Source of the DNA: an uncultured Clostridia bacterium
Lineage (GTDB): Bacteria; Bacillota; Clostridia; TANB77; CAG-508
Length of the DNA stretch: 30,062 nucleotides
Direction of reading: 5' to 3'
Assembly: GCA_947629995.1 (NCBI GenBank)
Contig: CANRFX010000004.1
Location: 1 to 30,062, forward strand
Below, piece after piece: positions 8,504 through 16,755 of the stretch; the first letter of the stretch is position 1; every line of letters starts with the position of its first letter. The translations under genes and the position numbers were made by a program. Under the pieces are notes generated by a model. The model saw nothing but the letters and a program-made list of their open reading frames with translations, made no database searches and had not been told where the DNA came from.

Positions 8504-9413
8504 TTAATTCATTTGAACTGTTCCTACAATATTATTAATATCATCTATATTATATTTTTTCATATAATCTTCGATTCCAATTACAGTTTTTACACTTGTA
8601 TATGGATCAATAAAATTACCTGCTCCAATTGAAATTGCTTGTGCTCCTGCTAGCATAAACTCAATAGCATCATCACCATTTACAATTCCACCCATACCTA
8701 AAATTGGAATATTAACTGCTTGTGATACTTGATACACCATACGAACAGCAACAGGTTTAATTGCAGGTCCTGAAAGTCCACCTGTGTTATTTGCAAGTAC
8801 AGGTCTTTTTTTATCTATATCAATTTTCATTCCAAGTAAAGTATTAATTAAAGACACTCCATCTGCTCCAGCATCTTCTACTGCTTTTGCAATAGATGCA
8901 ATATCTGTAACATTTGGTGTTAATTTTACAAATAATGGTTTATCTAATACCTTCCTTACTTCCTCAGTTACTTTTTTTACTCCTTCATAAGTATTTCCAA
9001 ATGCCATACATCCTTCTTTAACATTTGGACAAGATAAATTCAACTCTACTCCATCAATATCTAAAGTATTTAATATTTTGCATAATTCTACATATTCATC
9101 TATACTACTTCCACACGCATTTACAATAATAGCAGTATCAAAACTTCTTAAAAAAGGTAAATCATTTTGTGCAAAATATTCTACACCAGGATTTTGCAAT
9201 CCGTATACTATTTAACATTCCACTTGCTGTCTCATATACTCTTGATGGTTTATTTCCATTTTTAGGCTTTAATGAAGTCCCTTTTGTTATTATTCCACCT
9301 AATTTGCTTAAATCAAAAAAATTACTATATTCTCTTCCATAGCCAAATGTACCTGATGCAACAGTAACTGGGTTTTTCATTTTAATTCCTGCAAGATTAA
9401 TTTTTGTATTCAT
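8504..9413 (-). CDS. pyrD: Dihydroorotate dehydrogenase, class 1B catalytic subunit, with one CGG +1 frame change
   Basis: Oxidises dihydroorotate to orotate with FMN, working with PyrK. Read across the frame change it is 302 residues. Visible: KNPVTVASGTFGYG near the N-terminus, the catalytic-loop LNLSCPNVKEGC with the active-site Cys of class 1B enzymes, KLTPNVTD, and the FMN phosphate region GMGGIVNGDDA and GAGNF. The CGG at 9203-9201 restores MLNSI|GLQNPGVE; unshifted translation would end 13 codons later. The ATG at 9413 is one base after the upstream stop, with GGAGGGA inside the end of the upstream gene, so translation is probably coupled. Confidence 0.95.
9201..9203 (-). other. CGG +1 site in pyrD (ATA-C-GGA)
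   Basis: Protein reads SGMLNSI before and GLQNPGVEYF after the skipped C at 9203, a highly conserved substrate-side stretch of DHODH. Confidence 0.93.
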
Positions 9414-9414
9414 T

Positions 9415-9975
9415 CTATTTTAGTCCCTCCATTCCTTTTTCCTTTATTATTTTTACTTCTGATTCAATATCAAAATCTGATATTTTTTCAATAAAATCTA
9501 TAATTTTATTCAATTTTAAATATTCAGGTTCTTCTTTTAAGGTTTTCATATATTTTTTTATTGAATTAAATTCATATTTATCAATTTTTGAATAGTTTTT
9601 TATTAATTTTTCATTCAGGCAATCATAATCGTGATAAAAAGTATCTTTACATTTCATAATTCTTGTACTTTCATTATGAAAATCAATATTATAAAAATAA
9701 TAGTCTGTCAGTAAATGTAAAAAATAGCCTTTAAAATAGTCCTTTTTAATATCTATAGTTTTAGTATCTAAAAATTTATTAAAATCAATAAAGTAGTTAT
9801 AATTTCCCCATTTTCCATAATGCGATTTTGATTTGTCTTTTTCTATATCTGTCATTTTTTCATTTAAATCTGGAGCAATAACCCCTTTAATAAATTCTTG
9901 TTCATTTTCTATTTCGTTTTTATGTTTTTCAATATATTGTACTCCAACTGCCAAATGAATTGTAAATCCTGCCAT
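9415..9975 (-). CDS. Zinc-dependent phospholipase C-like protein in the pyr operon
   Basis: A 186-residue soluble protein resembling the zinc-dependent phospholipase C-like family. The candidate metal ligands appear in order: His7 (FTIHLAVG), VIAPDL, KSHYG, GYFLHLLTDYYF and FYHDYD. Its substrate is unknown and no signal peptide is visible, so a secreted phospholipase role is unlikely. It sits between pyrK and pyrD with 16 and 1 base spacings and AAGGAG before its ATG, so it is cotranscribed with the pyrimidine genes. Nothing in the sequence links it to pyrimidine chemistry. Confidence 0.75.
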   Translation of the reverse strand: MAGFTIHLAVGVQYIEKHKNEIENEQEFIKGVIAPDLNEKMTDIEKDKSKSHYGKWGNYNYFIDFNKFLDTKTIDIKKDYFKGYFLHLLTDYYFYNIDFHNESTRIMKCKDTFYHDYDCLNEKLIKNYSKIDKYEFNSIKKYMKTLKEEPEYLKLNKIIDFIEKISDFDIESEVKIIKEKGMEGLK

Positions 9976-9991
9976 TTTGTATTCTCCTTAT

Positions 9992-10783
9992 TTATATTTC
10001 TACATCTTTACTATTGAATACAGGACCTGCTTTACATACATGTAAATATTCTGGACTATCTTTTGGACTACTTGCTGTTTTTACAGCACAACCTAAGCAA
10101 ACTCCTAATCCACATGCCATCTTTTCTTCTAGTGAAATTTGGCAAGGAATATTTTTTTCAGCTGCTAGTTTTTGTACCGCTTTTAACATTGGAAGTGGTC
10201 CACAAGCAAAAATGCTATCAATTTTTTCTTTATTTATATCTTCTTCTAAGAAATTAATTGCAAAACCTTTTTTACCATAGCTACCATCATCTGTTGTTAA
10301 AACTAAGTTATTAGATACTTGTTTAAATTCTTCTTCTAATACCACTAATTCTTGATTTCTAAATCCAATATAAGTATTTACATTTTTATTATTGTTTTTT
10401 GCACATTTTGCAAGTTCATATAATGGAAAAATTCCAATTCCTCCACCAATAATTGCAATATTTTGATATTCTTCGTATTTAAAAGTTCCATATCCTAAAG
10501 GTCCTACCACATCAATTGATGATCCTACTTCTTTTTTTGATAAAATTTCAGTTCCTTTTCCTTTTACTTGAAAAATAAATTCTAAAATTCCATTTTCTCT
10601 ATCTAAATTATAAATACTAATTGGTCTCCTTAAAAAAGGCTCTGTTTGTTCAGATACTCTTATCTCAACAAAATTACCTGGTTTGCTGTTTTTAACAATA
10701 TTAGGTGCCTTAATACTAAACTTAAATAAATCTTTTTTTAATTGTTGTTTATTTACTAATTCGGCTAACAATAATTCTGGCAT
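9992..10783 (-). CDS. pyrK: Dihydroorotate dehydrogenase electron transfer subunit
   Basis: FAD and [2Fe-2S] subunit that passes electrons from PyrD to NAD+. 263 residues, uninterrupted. The FAD-binding RRPISIYN is near residue 55, the nucleotide-binding GGGIGIFPLYELAK near 110, CGPLPMLKAV near 200, and the cluster ligands are in CGLGVCLGCAV with a fourth Cys in YLHVCKAGPVF. ATG at 10783 follows AAAGGAGG. Its one coding-strand CGG straddles GCG-GTA, so no in-frame CGG occurs, and accordingly no frame change. Confidence 0.96.
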   Translation of the reverse strand: MPELLLAELVNKQQLKKDLFKFSIKAPNIVKNSKPGNFVEIRVSEQTEPFLRRPISIYNLDRENGILEFIFQVKGKGTEILSKKEVGSSIDVVGPLGYGTFKYEEYQNIAIIGGGIGIFPLYELAKCAKNNNKNVNTYIGFRNQELVVLEEEFKQVSNNLVLTTDDGSYGKKGFAINFLEEDINKEKIDSIFACGPLPMLKAVQKLAAEKNIPCQISLEEKMACGLGVCLGCAVKTASSPKDSPEYLHVCKAGPVFNSKDVEI

Positions 10784-10802
10784 ATTATTTCCTCCTTTTA
10801 AT

Positions 10803-11727
10803 TTATTTTATTGCGCTTAATAATTCTTCTTTCATTCTAATTGCTTCTGCTCGTGTAGCCTTTGCATATTCTTCTTCAGAATACTTTTCTTTCCAATAAT
10901 CTGATTTGTATGCACACATTAGGCTTCTGGAAGCATTTATAATTCCTCCTAAGCCATTTTTATCAAACCCTAAAGCAATGTCTTCTGCTTTACCTCCTTG
11001 TGCTCCATATCCTGGAATTAAAAAATAAGTATGTGGTGCAATTTTTCTTATTTGTTTTAGTTGTTCTGGATATGTCGCTCCTACTACTGCTGCAATACTA
11101 CTATATCCATTGTCTCCTCTTAATTCTTCTCCCCATTTTTCAAGCAATTGACTTACTTGTATATATACTTCTTTTCCATTTTCTAATTTTAAATCTTGTA
11201 GTTCTCCAGATGATGGATTAGATGTTTTTACCAATACAAATATTCCTTTATTATATTTTTTACAATCTTCTATAAATGGCTTTACACAGTCAGTTCCCAT
11301 ATAAGGATTAACTGTTAAAAAGTCTACATCATAAATTGATTCTTCTAATTCTCCAATTTGTGTTTTACCTAAAAATGCATTTGAATATCCTTTTGCTGTT
11401 GACCCAATATCTCCTCTTTTTGCATCAGCAATAACTATCATTCCTTTTTCTTTTGCATATTCGCATGTTTTTTTGAAACTTTCCATTCCTGGTAATCCGA
11501 AACATCTCATAAAATGCAATTTGTGGTTTTATTGCAGGTATTATATCATATGTAGCATCAATTAATGCTTTGTTATATTCTATAATTGCACTTGCTGCTC
11601 CTTCTAAGTTTGCAGGATATTTATTTGTTACACATTTTGGTAACATTTCATATCTTGGATCTAACCCCATTACTGTAGGATTATTGGTTTGTTTTATTTT
11701 TTCTATTAATTTATCAATTGCATTCAT
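10803..11727 (-). CDS. pyrF: Orotidine 5'-phosphate decarboxylase, with one CGG +1 frame change
   Basis: Makes UMP from OMP. Read across the frame change it is 307 residues, the long PyrF type. Visible: VMGLDPRYEMLP at the N-terminus, the catalytic DxKxxD within IADAKRGDIGS, VNPYMGTD, and the phosphate-binding IPGYGAQGGKAED. The in-frame CGG at 11499-11497 lies shortly before the catalytic motif, so unshifted product would lack the active site. I prefer the ATG at 11727 (after GGAAGG, a 12-base spacing); a TTG nine bases upstream is also in frame but sits too close to the ribosome binding site. Confidence 0.95.
11497..11499 (-). other. CGG +1 site in pyrF (TTT-C-GGA)
   Basis: Protein reads IAFYEMF before and GLPGMESFKK after the skipped C at 11499, matching the FYE..G..G segment of PyrF. 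Confidence 0.93.
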
Positions 11728-11785
11728 TATTATCAATTTCCTTCCACTTTTTTACTTTTCAGTAATTTTTATTAAAATTAATTTT

Positions 11786-13061
11786 TTAATCAGTATAGAC
11801 AACTCTTCCGCTAACTAATGTATATTTAACTTTTCCTTTTAATTCTTTACCAATAAATGGACTATTTTTTGATTTTGATACAACCATTTCTTTAGTGTAT
11901 GTATATTTTTCATTTGGATCAAAAATTGTAATATCTGCAACTTTTCCTTCTTCTATAGTTCCTCTATCAATTTTTAACAAATTAGCTGGATTGTAAGAAG
12001 TAAGTTTTACTAAGTCCATATATGTTAGCTTTCCAGTATCAATTAAATTCATGATTTCAGCAGATAAGGCTGTTTCAAATCCAATAATTCCATTTGGTGC
12101 TGCTGCTAATCCTTTTTCTTTTTCATCTTCTGCATGTGGTGCATGGTCAGTTATTATACAATCAATAGTTCCTTCTTGTAACCCTTCTATAATTGCTTGT
12201 CTATCTTTTTCTTCTCTTAAAGGAGGATTCATTTTTGCATTAACTCCTGATTTTAAAACTTCATCTACTGTAAATGAAAAATAATGTGGACACGTTTCAC
12301 AAGTGATTTTTACCCCTCTTGCTTTTGCATCTCGAACCATATTTTTAGTTGTTTTGGTACTTATGTGACAAATATGTGCATGAACATTATTTGTTTCAGA
12401 AATTACAATTTCTCTTGCTGCCATAATTTCTTCTGCTTCTGGCAATACTCCATTTACTCCTAATTCATCTGCTACTTTTCCTGCATTAATTGCTCCTTGC
12501 GCTACTGATTTTTCTTCACAATGAGATGCAACAAAAGTTCCTAATTTATCTGCATTTATTATAGCTTCTCTCATCATTTTGCTATTTACTACTGGCATTC
12601 CGTCATCTGAAAATGCAATTGCCCCGGGCTTTTTTTAATTCTTCAAAATTAACTAATTCTTCACCTTTTTCTCCTTTTGATACAGACGCATATGGAAGTA
12701 CATTACATAAATTAACTCTTTTTGCTTCTTCAATAATTTTTTGTAATACTTCTTTATTGTCTGGTGTCGGTTTTGTATTTGGCATAGGACAAATTGTAGT
12801 AAATCCACCTGCAACAGCACTTTTACTACCAGTTTCGATAGTTTCTTTATGTTCAAATCCAGGTTCTCTTAAATGACAGTGCATATCAATCATTCCAGGC
12901 ATTACATATAAATTGGTACAATCAATTATTTTATCCGCTTCTGATTCTCCAATTGAATTATCAATTTTTGTTATTTTGTCATTTTCAATTAATACATCTC
13001 TTTTTTCAAAAATATTTGTTTTATAATCAATTAATGTTCCGTTTTTTAATAAAGTTTTCAT
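11786..13061 (-). CDS. pyrC: Dihydroorotase, with one CGG +1 frame change
   Basis: Zinc amidohydrolase that cyclises carbamoyl-aspartate to dihydroorotate. Read across the frame change it is 424 residues, as expected for class I enzymes. Metal-site motifs: DMHCHLREPG near residue 58, HICHIST, and ITDHAPH. The in-frame CGG at 12626-12624 precedes GAIAFSDDGMPV; unshifted translation ends seven codons later. A second CGG 26 bases downstream straddles GAC-GGA and is read normally. ATG at 13061 follows AAGGAGG. First gene of the operon pyrC-pyrF-pyrK-plc-pyrD. Confidence 0.95.
12624..12626 (-). other. CGG +1 site in pyrC (GCC-C-GGG)
   Basis: Protein reads FEELKKA before and GAIAFSDDG after the skipped C at 12626. 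This is the only site whose resumed codon is GGG and the only one preceded by a C-ending codon. Confidence 0.88.
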
Positions 13062-13084
13062 TTTTAACCTCCTTGTTTTTTCTT

Positions 13085-13113
13085 ATCTTATCATTTATCA
13101 AATATTTTTTCAA
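13085..13113 (-). promoter_or_regulatory. Sigma-A-type promoter for the pyr operon
   Basis: On the minus strand TTGAAA (13113-13108) and TAAGAT (13090-13085), 17-base spacer, about 24 bases before the pyrC start. The leader is too short for a PyrR-type attenuator. Confidence 0.6.
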
Positions 13114-13132
13114 TACTTTTATATAGTATTTA

Positions 13133-13161
13133 TTGACAAATTTCATTTTTTTATTTACAAT
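13133..13161 (+). promoter_or_regulatory. Sigma-A-type promoter for the OPRT-like gene
   Basis: TTGACA (13133-13138) and TACAAT (13156-13161), 17-base spacer, 31 bases before the ATG at 13193. Divergent from the pyr promoter. Confidence 0.8.
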
Positions 13162-13192
13162 ACATTCTAGAATAAATTTAAGGAGGAAAATT

Positions 13193-14050
13193 ATGTCTGA
13201 TATTGTATCATATTTATTTAAAACAAAAGCTGTTAAATTTTGTGAGGCAGATAAACCATTCTTTTTAACATCTGGAATGATTTCACCATATTTTGTTAAT
13301 ACTCATTTTTTATATGGAGATGAAAAAAGCGCAACTGAATTTTTATCTTATATTGATACATTACTTGCTGACCGTGTAAATTTACCACAAAAAGTGTTTG
13401 AAAATGTAAAAAAACAATATGAAAATAATGAAATTTTCAAATATACAATTGACACTATGGTTAAAGCTATTAAGAATAATGTAGATGTAAATGAAATTGA
13501 TTATATCTCTGGTGGAGAAAGAAGAGATTGGTATTTTTCTAACATGATTGCCTATTTATTAAAAAAACCACATCTTACTTTATTTAAAGATATGGAGGCT
13601 TTTGTTAGCCCTTACGATTTTTCTTCTACTGCAAAAAAAATAACAGATTTAACTGGTAAAAAAGTATTAAATGCTTCTGATTTAGTAACGGCCGCTTCTA
13701 ATTATGTTCGTTCTTGGATTCCAGCTATAAGAAATTTAAATGGAAATCTAGCTTGGACTTGTTATGTAGTAGATAGAAAACAAGGTGGAACTGAAGTTCT
13801 TGAAAAAGAAGGAATAAAAACAATATCATTAGCAGTAGTTGATGATAGCCTTTTTGAAAAAGCTTTTGAATTAGGAACAATTAATGAATCTCAATTAGAA
13901 ATGTTAAAAGGATTTTACAATGACCCATATACAACTATGAGAGAATTTTTAGTAAATCATCCTGATTTCTTGGAAAATTCTTTAAAGGCTGATGAAAAAA
14001 CTGCAAAAAGAGCAAAACTCTTAATTGATGGAAACTTATATAATTTATAA
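13193..14050 (+). CDS. Orotate phosphoribosyltransferase-like protein
   Basis: A 285-residue soluble protein. The N-terminus (FFLTSGMISPYFVNT) matches the orotate-phosphoribosyltransferase start, with its Ser-Gly-x-x-Ser-Pro-Tyr-Phe core, and ISGGERRDWYFS resembles the next conserved block. Where the PRPP loop should read like VEDLxTTGGS, this protein has VLNASDLVTAASN, so the second acidic residue remains but the glycine-rich end is lost. It is longer than standard PyrE and has an extra C-terminal helical region. It is divergent from the pyr operon, so a pyrimidine role is likely; whether it is the cell's actual OPRT is unsettled. ATG at 13193 follows AAGGAGG. No in-frame CGG. Confidence 0.75.
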   Translation: MSDIVSYLFKTKAVKFCEADKPFFLTSGMISPYFVNTHFLYGDEKSATEFLSYIDTLLADRVNLPQKVFENVKKQYENNEIFKYTIDTMVKAIKNNVDVNEIDYISGGERRDWYFSNMIAYLLKKPHLTLFKDMEAFVSPYDFSSTAKKITDLTGKKVLNASDLVTAASNYVRSWIPAIRNLNGNLAWTCYVVDRKQGGTEVLEKEGIKTISLAVVDDSLFEKAFELGTINESQLEMLKGFYNDPYTTMREFLVNHPDFLENSLKADEKTAKRAKLLIDGNLYNL

Positions 14051-14064
14051 ATTTGCACATTTGC

Positions 14065-14098
14065 AAAATGCCAATCGATTTATTTTGACTGGCATTTT
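14065..14098. terminator. Bidirectional terminator overlapping the end of the cysE-like gene
   Basis: AAAATGCCA (14065-14073) pairs with TGGCATTTT (14090-14098), and T runs flank it. The right arm codes for the last residues of the convergent cysE-like gene, whose stop lies in the loop. Confidence 0.85.
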
Positions 14099-14613
14099 TT
14101 GTTTTGTATTATATTATTACACTTAATTACTGTAACATTATTTGGAACATCTTTTGTTACTACACTATTTGCACCTATTTTAACATTATTTCCAATTTTA
14201 ATTGGACCTAAAATCTTTGCTCCTGCACCTACCATAACATTATTTCCTATATCTGGATGTCTTTTATTTTTATCTTTTCCTGTTCCTCCTAATGTGCTAT
14301 TGTGATAAATTGTACAATCATTTCCAATTGTCGTTGTTTCACCAATTACAATTCCCATTCCATGGTCAATAAACAGTCTTTTTCCAATTTTCGCCCCTGG
14401 ATGAATTTCAATTCCAGTAAAAAATCTTCCTATCTGTGAAACAAGTCTTGCTAAAAATAAAAGCCTATGCTTGTATAGAAAATGTGCTAATTTGTGAAAA
14501 ACTAATATATGAAATCCTGGATATAAAATAATTGCTTCTAAAACATTTCGGCAAGCAGGATCTTTTTTACTTATATTTTTTGCGTCATCATATAATTCTT
14601 TCAAAAAAAACAT
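14080..14613 (-). CDS. cysE: Serine O-acetyltransferase
   Basis: Transfers acetyl from acetyl-CoA to serine, first step of cysteine synthesis. 177 residues, the short Gram-positive form. N-terminal helices (KDPACRNVLEAIILYPGFHILVFHK, shown here only by its ends KDPACR and VFHKLAHFLY) lead into the left-handed beta-helix with GIEIHPGAKIG, IDHGMGIVIGETT containing the catalytic His, YHNSTLGGTG, and repeated IG/VG hexapeptides. The ATG at 14613 follows AGGTG by six bases; an in-frame GTG nine bases earlier lies within that ribosome binding site. No in-frame CGG and no interruption. Confidence 0.93.
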   Translation of the reverse strand: MFFLKELYDDAKNISKKDPACRNVLEAIILYPGFHILVFHKLAHFLYKHRLLFLARLVSQIGRFFTGIEIHPGAKIGKRLFIDHGMGIVIGETTTIGNDCTIYHNSTLGGTGKDKNKRHPDIGNNVMVGAGAKILGPIKIGNNVKIGANSVVTKDVPNNVTVIKCNNIIQNKKCQSK

Positions 14614-14650
14614 ACATATCACCTATATTATGATATGCATATTCTTTCTA

Positions 14651-16613
14651 TTATGAAATTAGTTTTTCCAATTCTTTTATTTTATCACGAACTTCTGCTG
14701 CTTTTTCGAATTCCATTTCAGAAGCATATTTTAACATTTCATCAGTTAATTTATTAATTGTTTCTTTTATATCTTCTTCTTTTTCTAATTTATATTCTAC
14801 CTCAATATCTTCTGCTGTAGTAGCCGCAATATTATCTCTTACTGATTTTTGAATGGTTTTTGGTGTGATATTATGTTCTTTGTTATATTGTTCTTGAATT
14901 TTTCTTCTTCTGTTTGTTTCTGAAATAGCTTTTTCCATACTTTCTGTTAATTCATCTGCATACATAATAACTGTTCCATCAGTATTTCTAGCTGCCCTTC
15001 CTATTGTTTGAATCAAAGACCTTTCTGAACGAAGAAAACCTTCTTTATCTGCATCTAAAATTGCAACTAGTGAAACCTCTGGAATATCTAGTCCTTCTCT
15101 TAGAAGATTTATACCAACTAGTACATCAAATTCTCCGTAACCTTAAATTACGTATTATTTCCATTCTTTCTAATGCCTTTGTCTCAGAATGCATATAAGT
15201 TACTTTAACATCTAAACTTTCTAAATACTTTGTTAAATCTTCTGCCATTTTCTTAGTTAAAGTAGTAACTAATACTCTTTCATGTTTTTCTACTCTTAGT
15301 CTAATTTGTTCTAATAAGTCATCAATTTGATTAGTTACTGGTTTTACTTCTATTTTTGGATCTAATAATCCAGTTGGTCTTATAATTTGTTCAACAACAT
15401 TTTCTTTTGAATGTTCTTTTTCGTATTCTGCAGGTGTTGCACTAACAAATATAACTTGATTCATTCTTTCTTCAAATTCATTAAATTTTAATGGTCTATT
15501 GTCAAAAGCAGATGGAAGTCTAAATCCATAATCAACTAAAGATTGCTTCCTTGCCCTGTCTCCATTATACATTGCTCTTACTTGTGGAATTGTTGCATGT
15601 GACTCATCAATTAAAAGTAAAAAATCATCTGGAAAGTAATCAAATAATGTATATGGCGGTGTCCCTTCTGCCCTTCCGACTTATGTGTCTTGAATAATTT
15701 TCAATTCCGGAACAAAAGCCTGTTTCTTTCATCATTTCAATATCAAAATTTGTTCTTTCTTCAATTCTCTGTGCTTCAATTAATTTATTTTGAGATTTAA
15801 AATATTTTACTCTTTCTTCCATTTCTTGTTCTATCGTAATTATTGCACGCTCCATCTTCTCTTTTGTTGTAACATAATGAGAAGCAGGTGAAATTAAAAT
15901 ATGGCGCCTTAATCCAATTGATTTTCCAGTTAAAGGATTAATTTCTATAATTTTTTCAATTTCATCTCCCCAGAATTCTACTCTAACGGCGGATTCTGAT
16001 TTATCAGAAGGGTAAATTTCTACAATATCTCCTTTAGCTCTAAATGTTCCTCTTTTAAAATCAATTTCATTTCTTGTATATTGCATAGTGATTAATTTTT
16101 TTAAAATTTGATCTCTTGGTTTTTTCATTCCAGGTCTTAAAGATAACATCATTCCTTGATAATCAATTGGGTCTCCTAACCCATATATACAAGAAACAGA
16201 GGCTACAATAATTACATCTCTTGTTTCAAATAATGATAATGTGGCAGAATGCCTTAATTTATCAATTTCATCATTTATTGATGAATCTTTCTCAATGTAA
16301 GTATCTGATGATGGAATATAACTTTCTGGCTGGTAATAATCATAATAACTAACAAAGTACTCAACGCTATTTCCGAGGGAAAAACTCTTTGAATTCGCTA
16401 TAAAGTTGTCCAGCTAGTGTTTTATTATGTGCTAAAACTAGTGTTGGTTTTTGTACTTTTTCGATTATATTTGCCATTGTGAATGTTTTTCCGAGAACCT
16501 GTAACCCCAAGTAAAGTCTGGAATTTTTTGCCCATCTTTATTCCATTTGATAAGTATTCTATTGCTTCTGGCTGATCGCCAGTTGGTTTATAATTTGATA
16601 TTAATTTAAACAT
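14651..16613 (-). CDS. uvrB: Excinuclease ABC subunit B, with four CGG +1 frame changes
   Basis: DNA-damage-loading helicase of nucleotide excision repair. Read across four frame changes it is 652 residues, a normal UvrB. Visible in order: YKPTGDQPEAI, Walker A GVTGSGKT with the first frame change inside it, the beta-hairpin SYYDYYQPE, ASVSCIYGLGDP, the second-domain HISGRAEGTPP, DESHAT, helicase VGINLLREGLDIPE, QTIGRAARN, and the C-terminal UVR helix EFEKAAEVRDKIKEL. Frame changes at 16493, 16375, 15678 and 15137 all restore invariant glycines and nothing else is damaged. Without the first shift the product would be about 60 residues. ATG at 16613 follows GGGAGG. Confidence 0.97.
15135..15137 (-). 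other. CGG +1 site 4 in uvrB (TTA-C-GGA)
   Basis: Protein reads IIRNLRL before and GEFDVLVGIN after the skipped C at 15137, the conserved LRLGxFDVLVG of the UvrB helicase domain. Unshifted frame stops two codons later. Confidence 0.95.
15676..15678 (-). other. CGG +1 site 3 in uvrB (AGT-C-GGA)
   Basis: Protein reads ENYSRHIS before and GRAEGTPPY after the skipped C at 15678, the invariant HxSGRxxGxPP motif. A coding-strand CGG 34 bases upstream straddles TCC-GGA and causes no shift. Confidence 0.95.
16373..16375 (-). other. CGG +1 site 2 in uvrB (CCT-C-GGA)
   Basis: Protein reads YSEFKEFFP before and GNSVEYFVSY after the skipped C at 16375, the UvrB FFPxNxVEYFVSYYDYYQPE block. Confidence 0.95.
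16491..16493 (-). other. CGG +1 site 1 in uvrB, inside Walker A (TCT-C-GGA)
   Basis: Protein reads LLGVTGS before and GKTFTMANII after the skipped C at 16493. The skipped base falls between Ser and the Gly-Lys-Thr of the ATP-binding loop, which cannot be altered in an active UvrB. Confidence 0.97.
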
Positions 16614-16755
16614 TTTTCCTCCCTTTGTGACCGATAAAAACGACAACCTTTATATTTTTAAACTAAATAATACTAAGTAATATTAACTTTGAAGTCATTT
16701 TATTATCCTCTATTGTAATAATCATCTCAAATTACTCGTTTGTTTAACTATTATT

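Noticed and set aside
13062..13132. PyrR attenuator in the pyr leader
   Set aside because: Only about 20 bases lie between the promoter and the pyrC ribosome binding site, with no anti-terminator or terminator stem.
410..16493. Reading the nine interrupted genes as ordinary pseudogenes
   Set aside because: Each is full length with all catalytic motifs, no second type of lesion, and every interruption has the same sequence form. Random decay would give mixed indels and stops, as seen in the MGDG-synthase-like remnant.
410..16493. CGG reassigned to another amino acid as a triplet (as reported for Gln or Trp in some bacteria)
   Set aside because: A triplet reassignment would not change the reading frame. 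Here the frame shifts by one base at each site and homology continues only in the new frame.
16628..16640. Upstream start for uvrB including a Ser-Val-Thr-Lys-Gly-Gly extension
   Set aside because: The extension overlaps the GGGAGG ribosome binding site and has no counterpart in UvrB, which begins just before the YKPTGDQPEAI motif.
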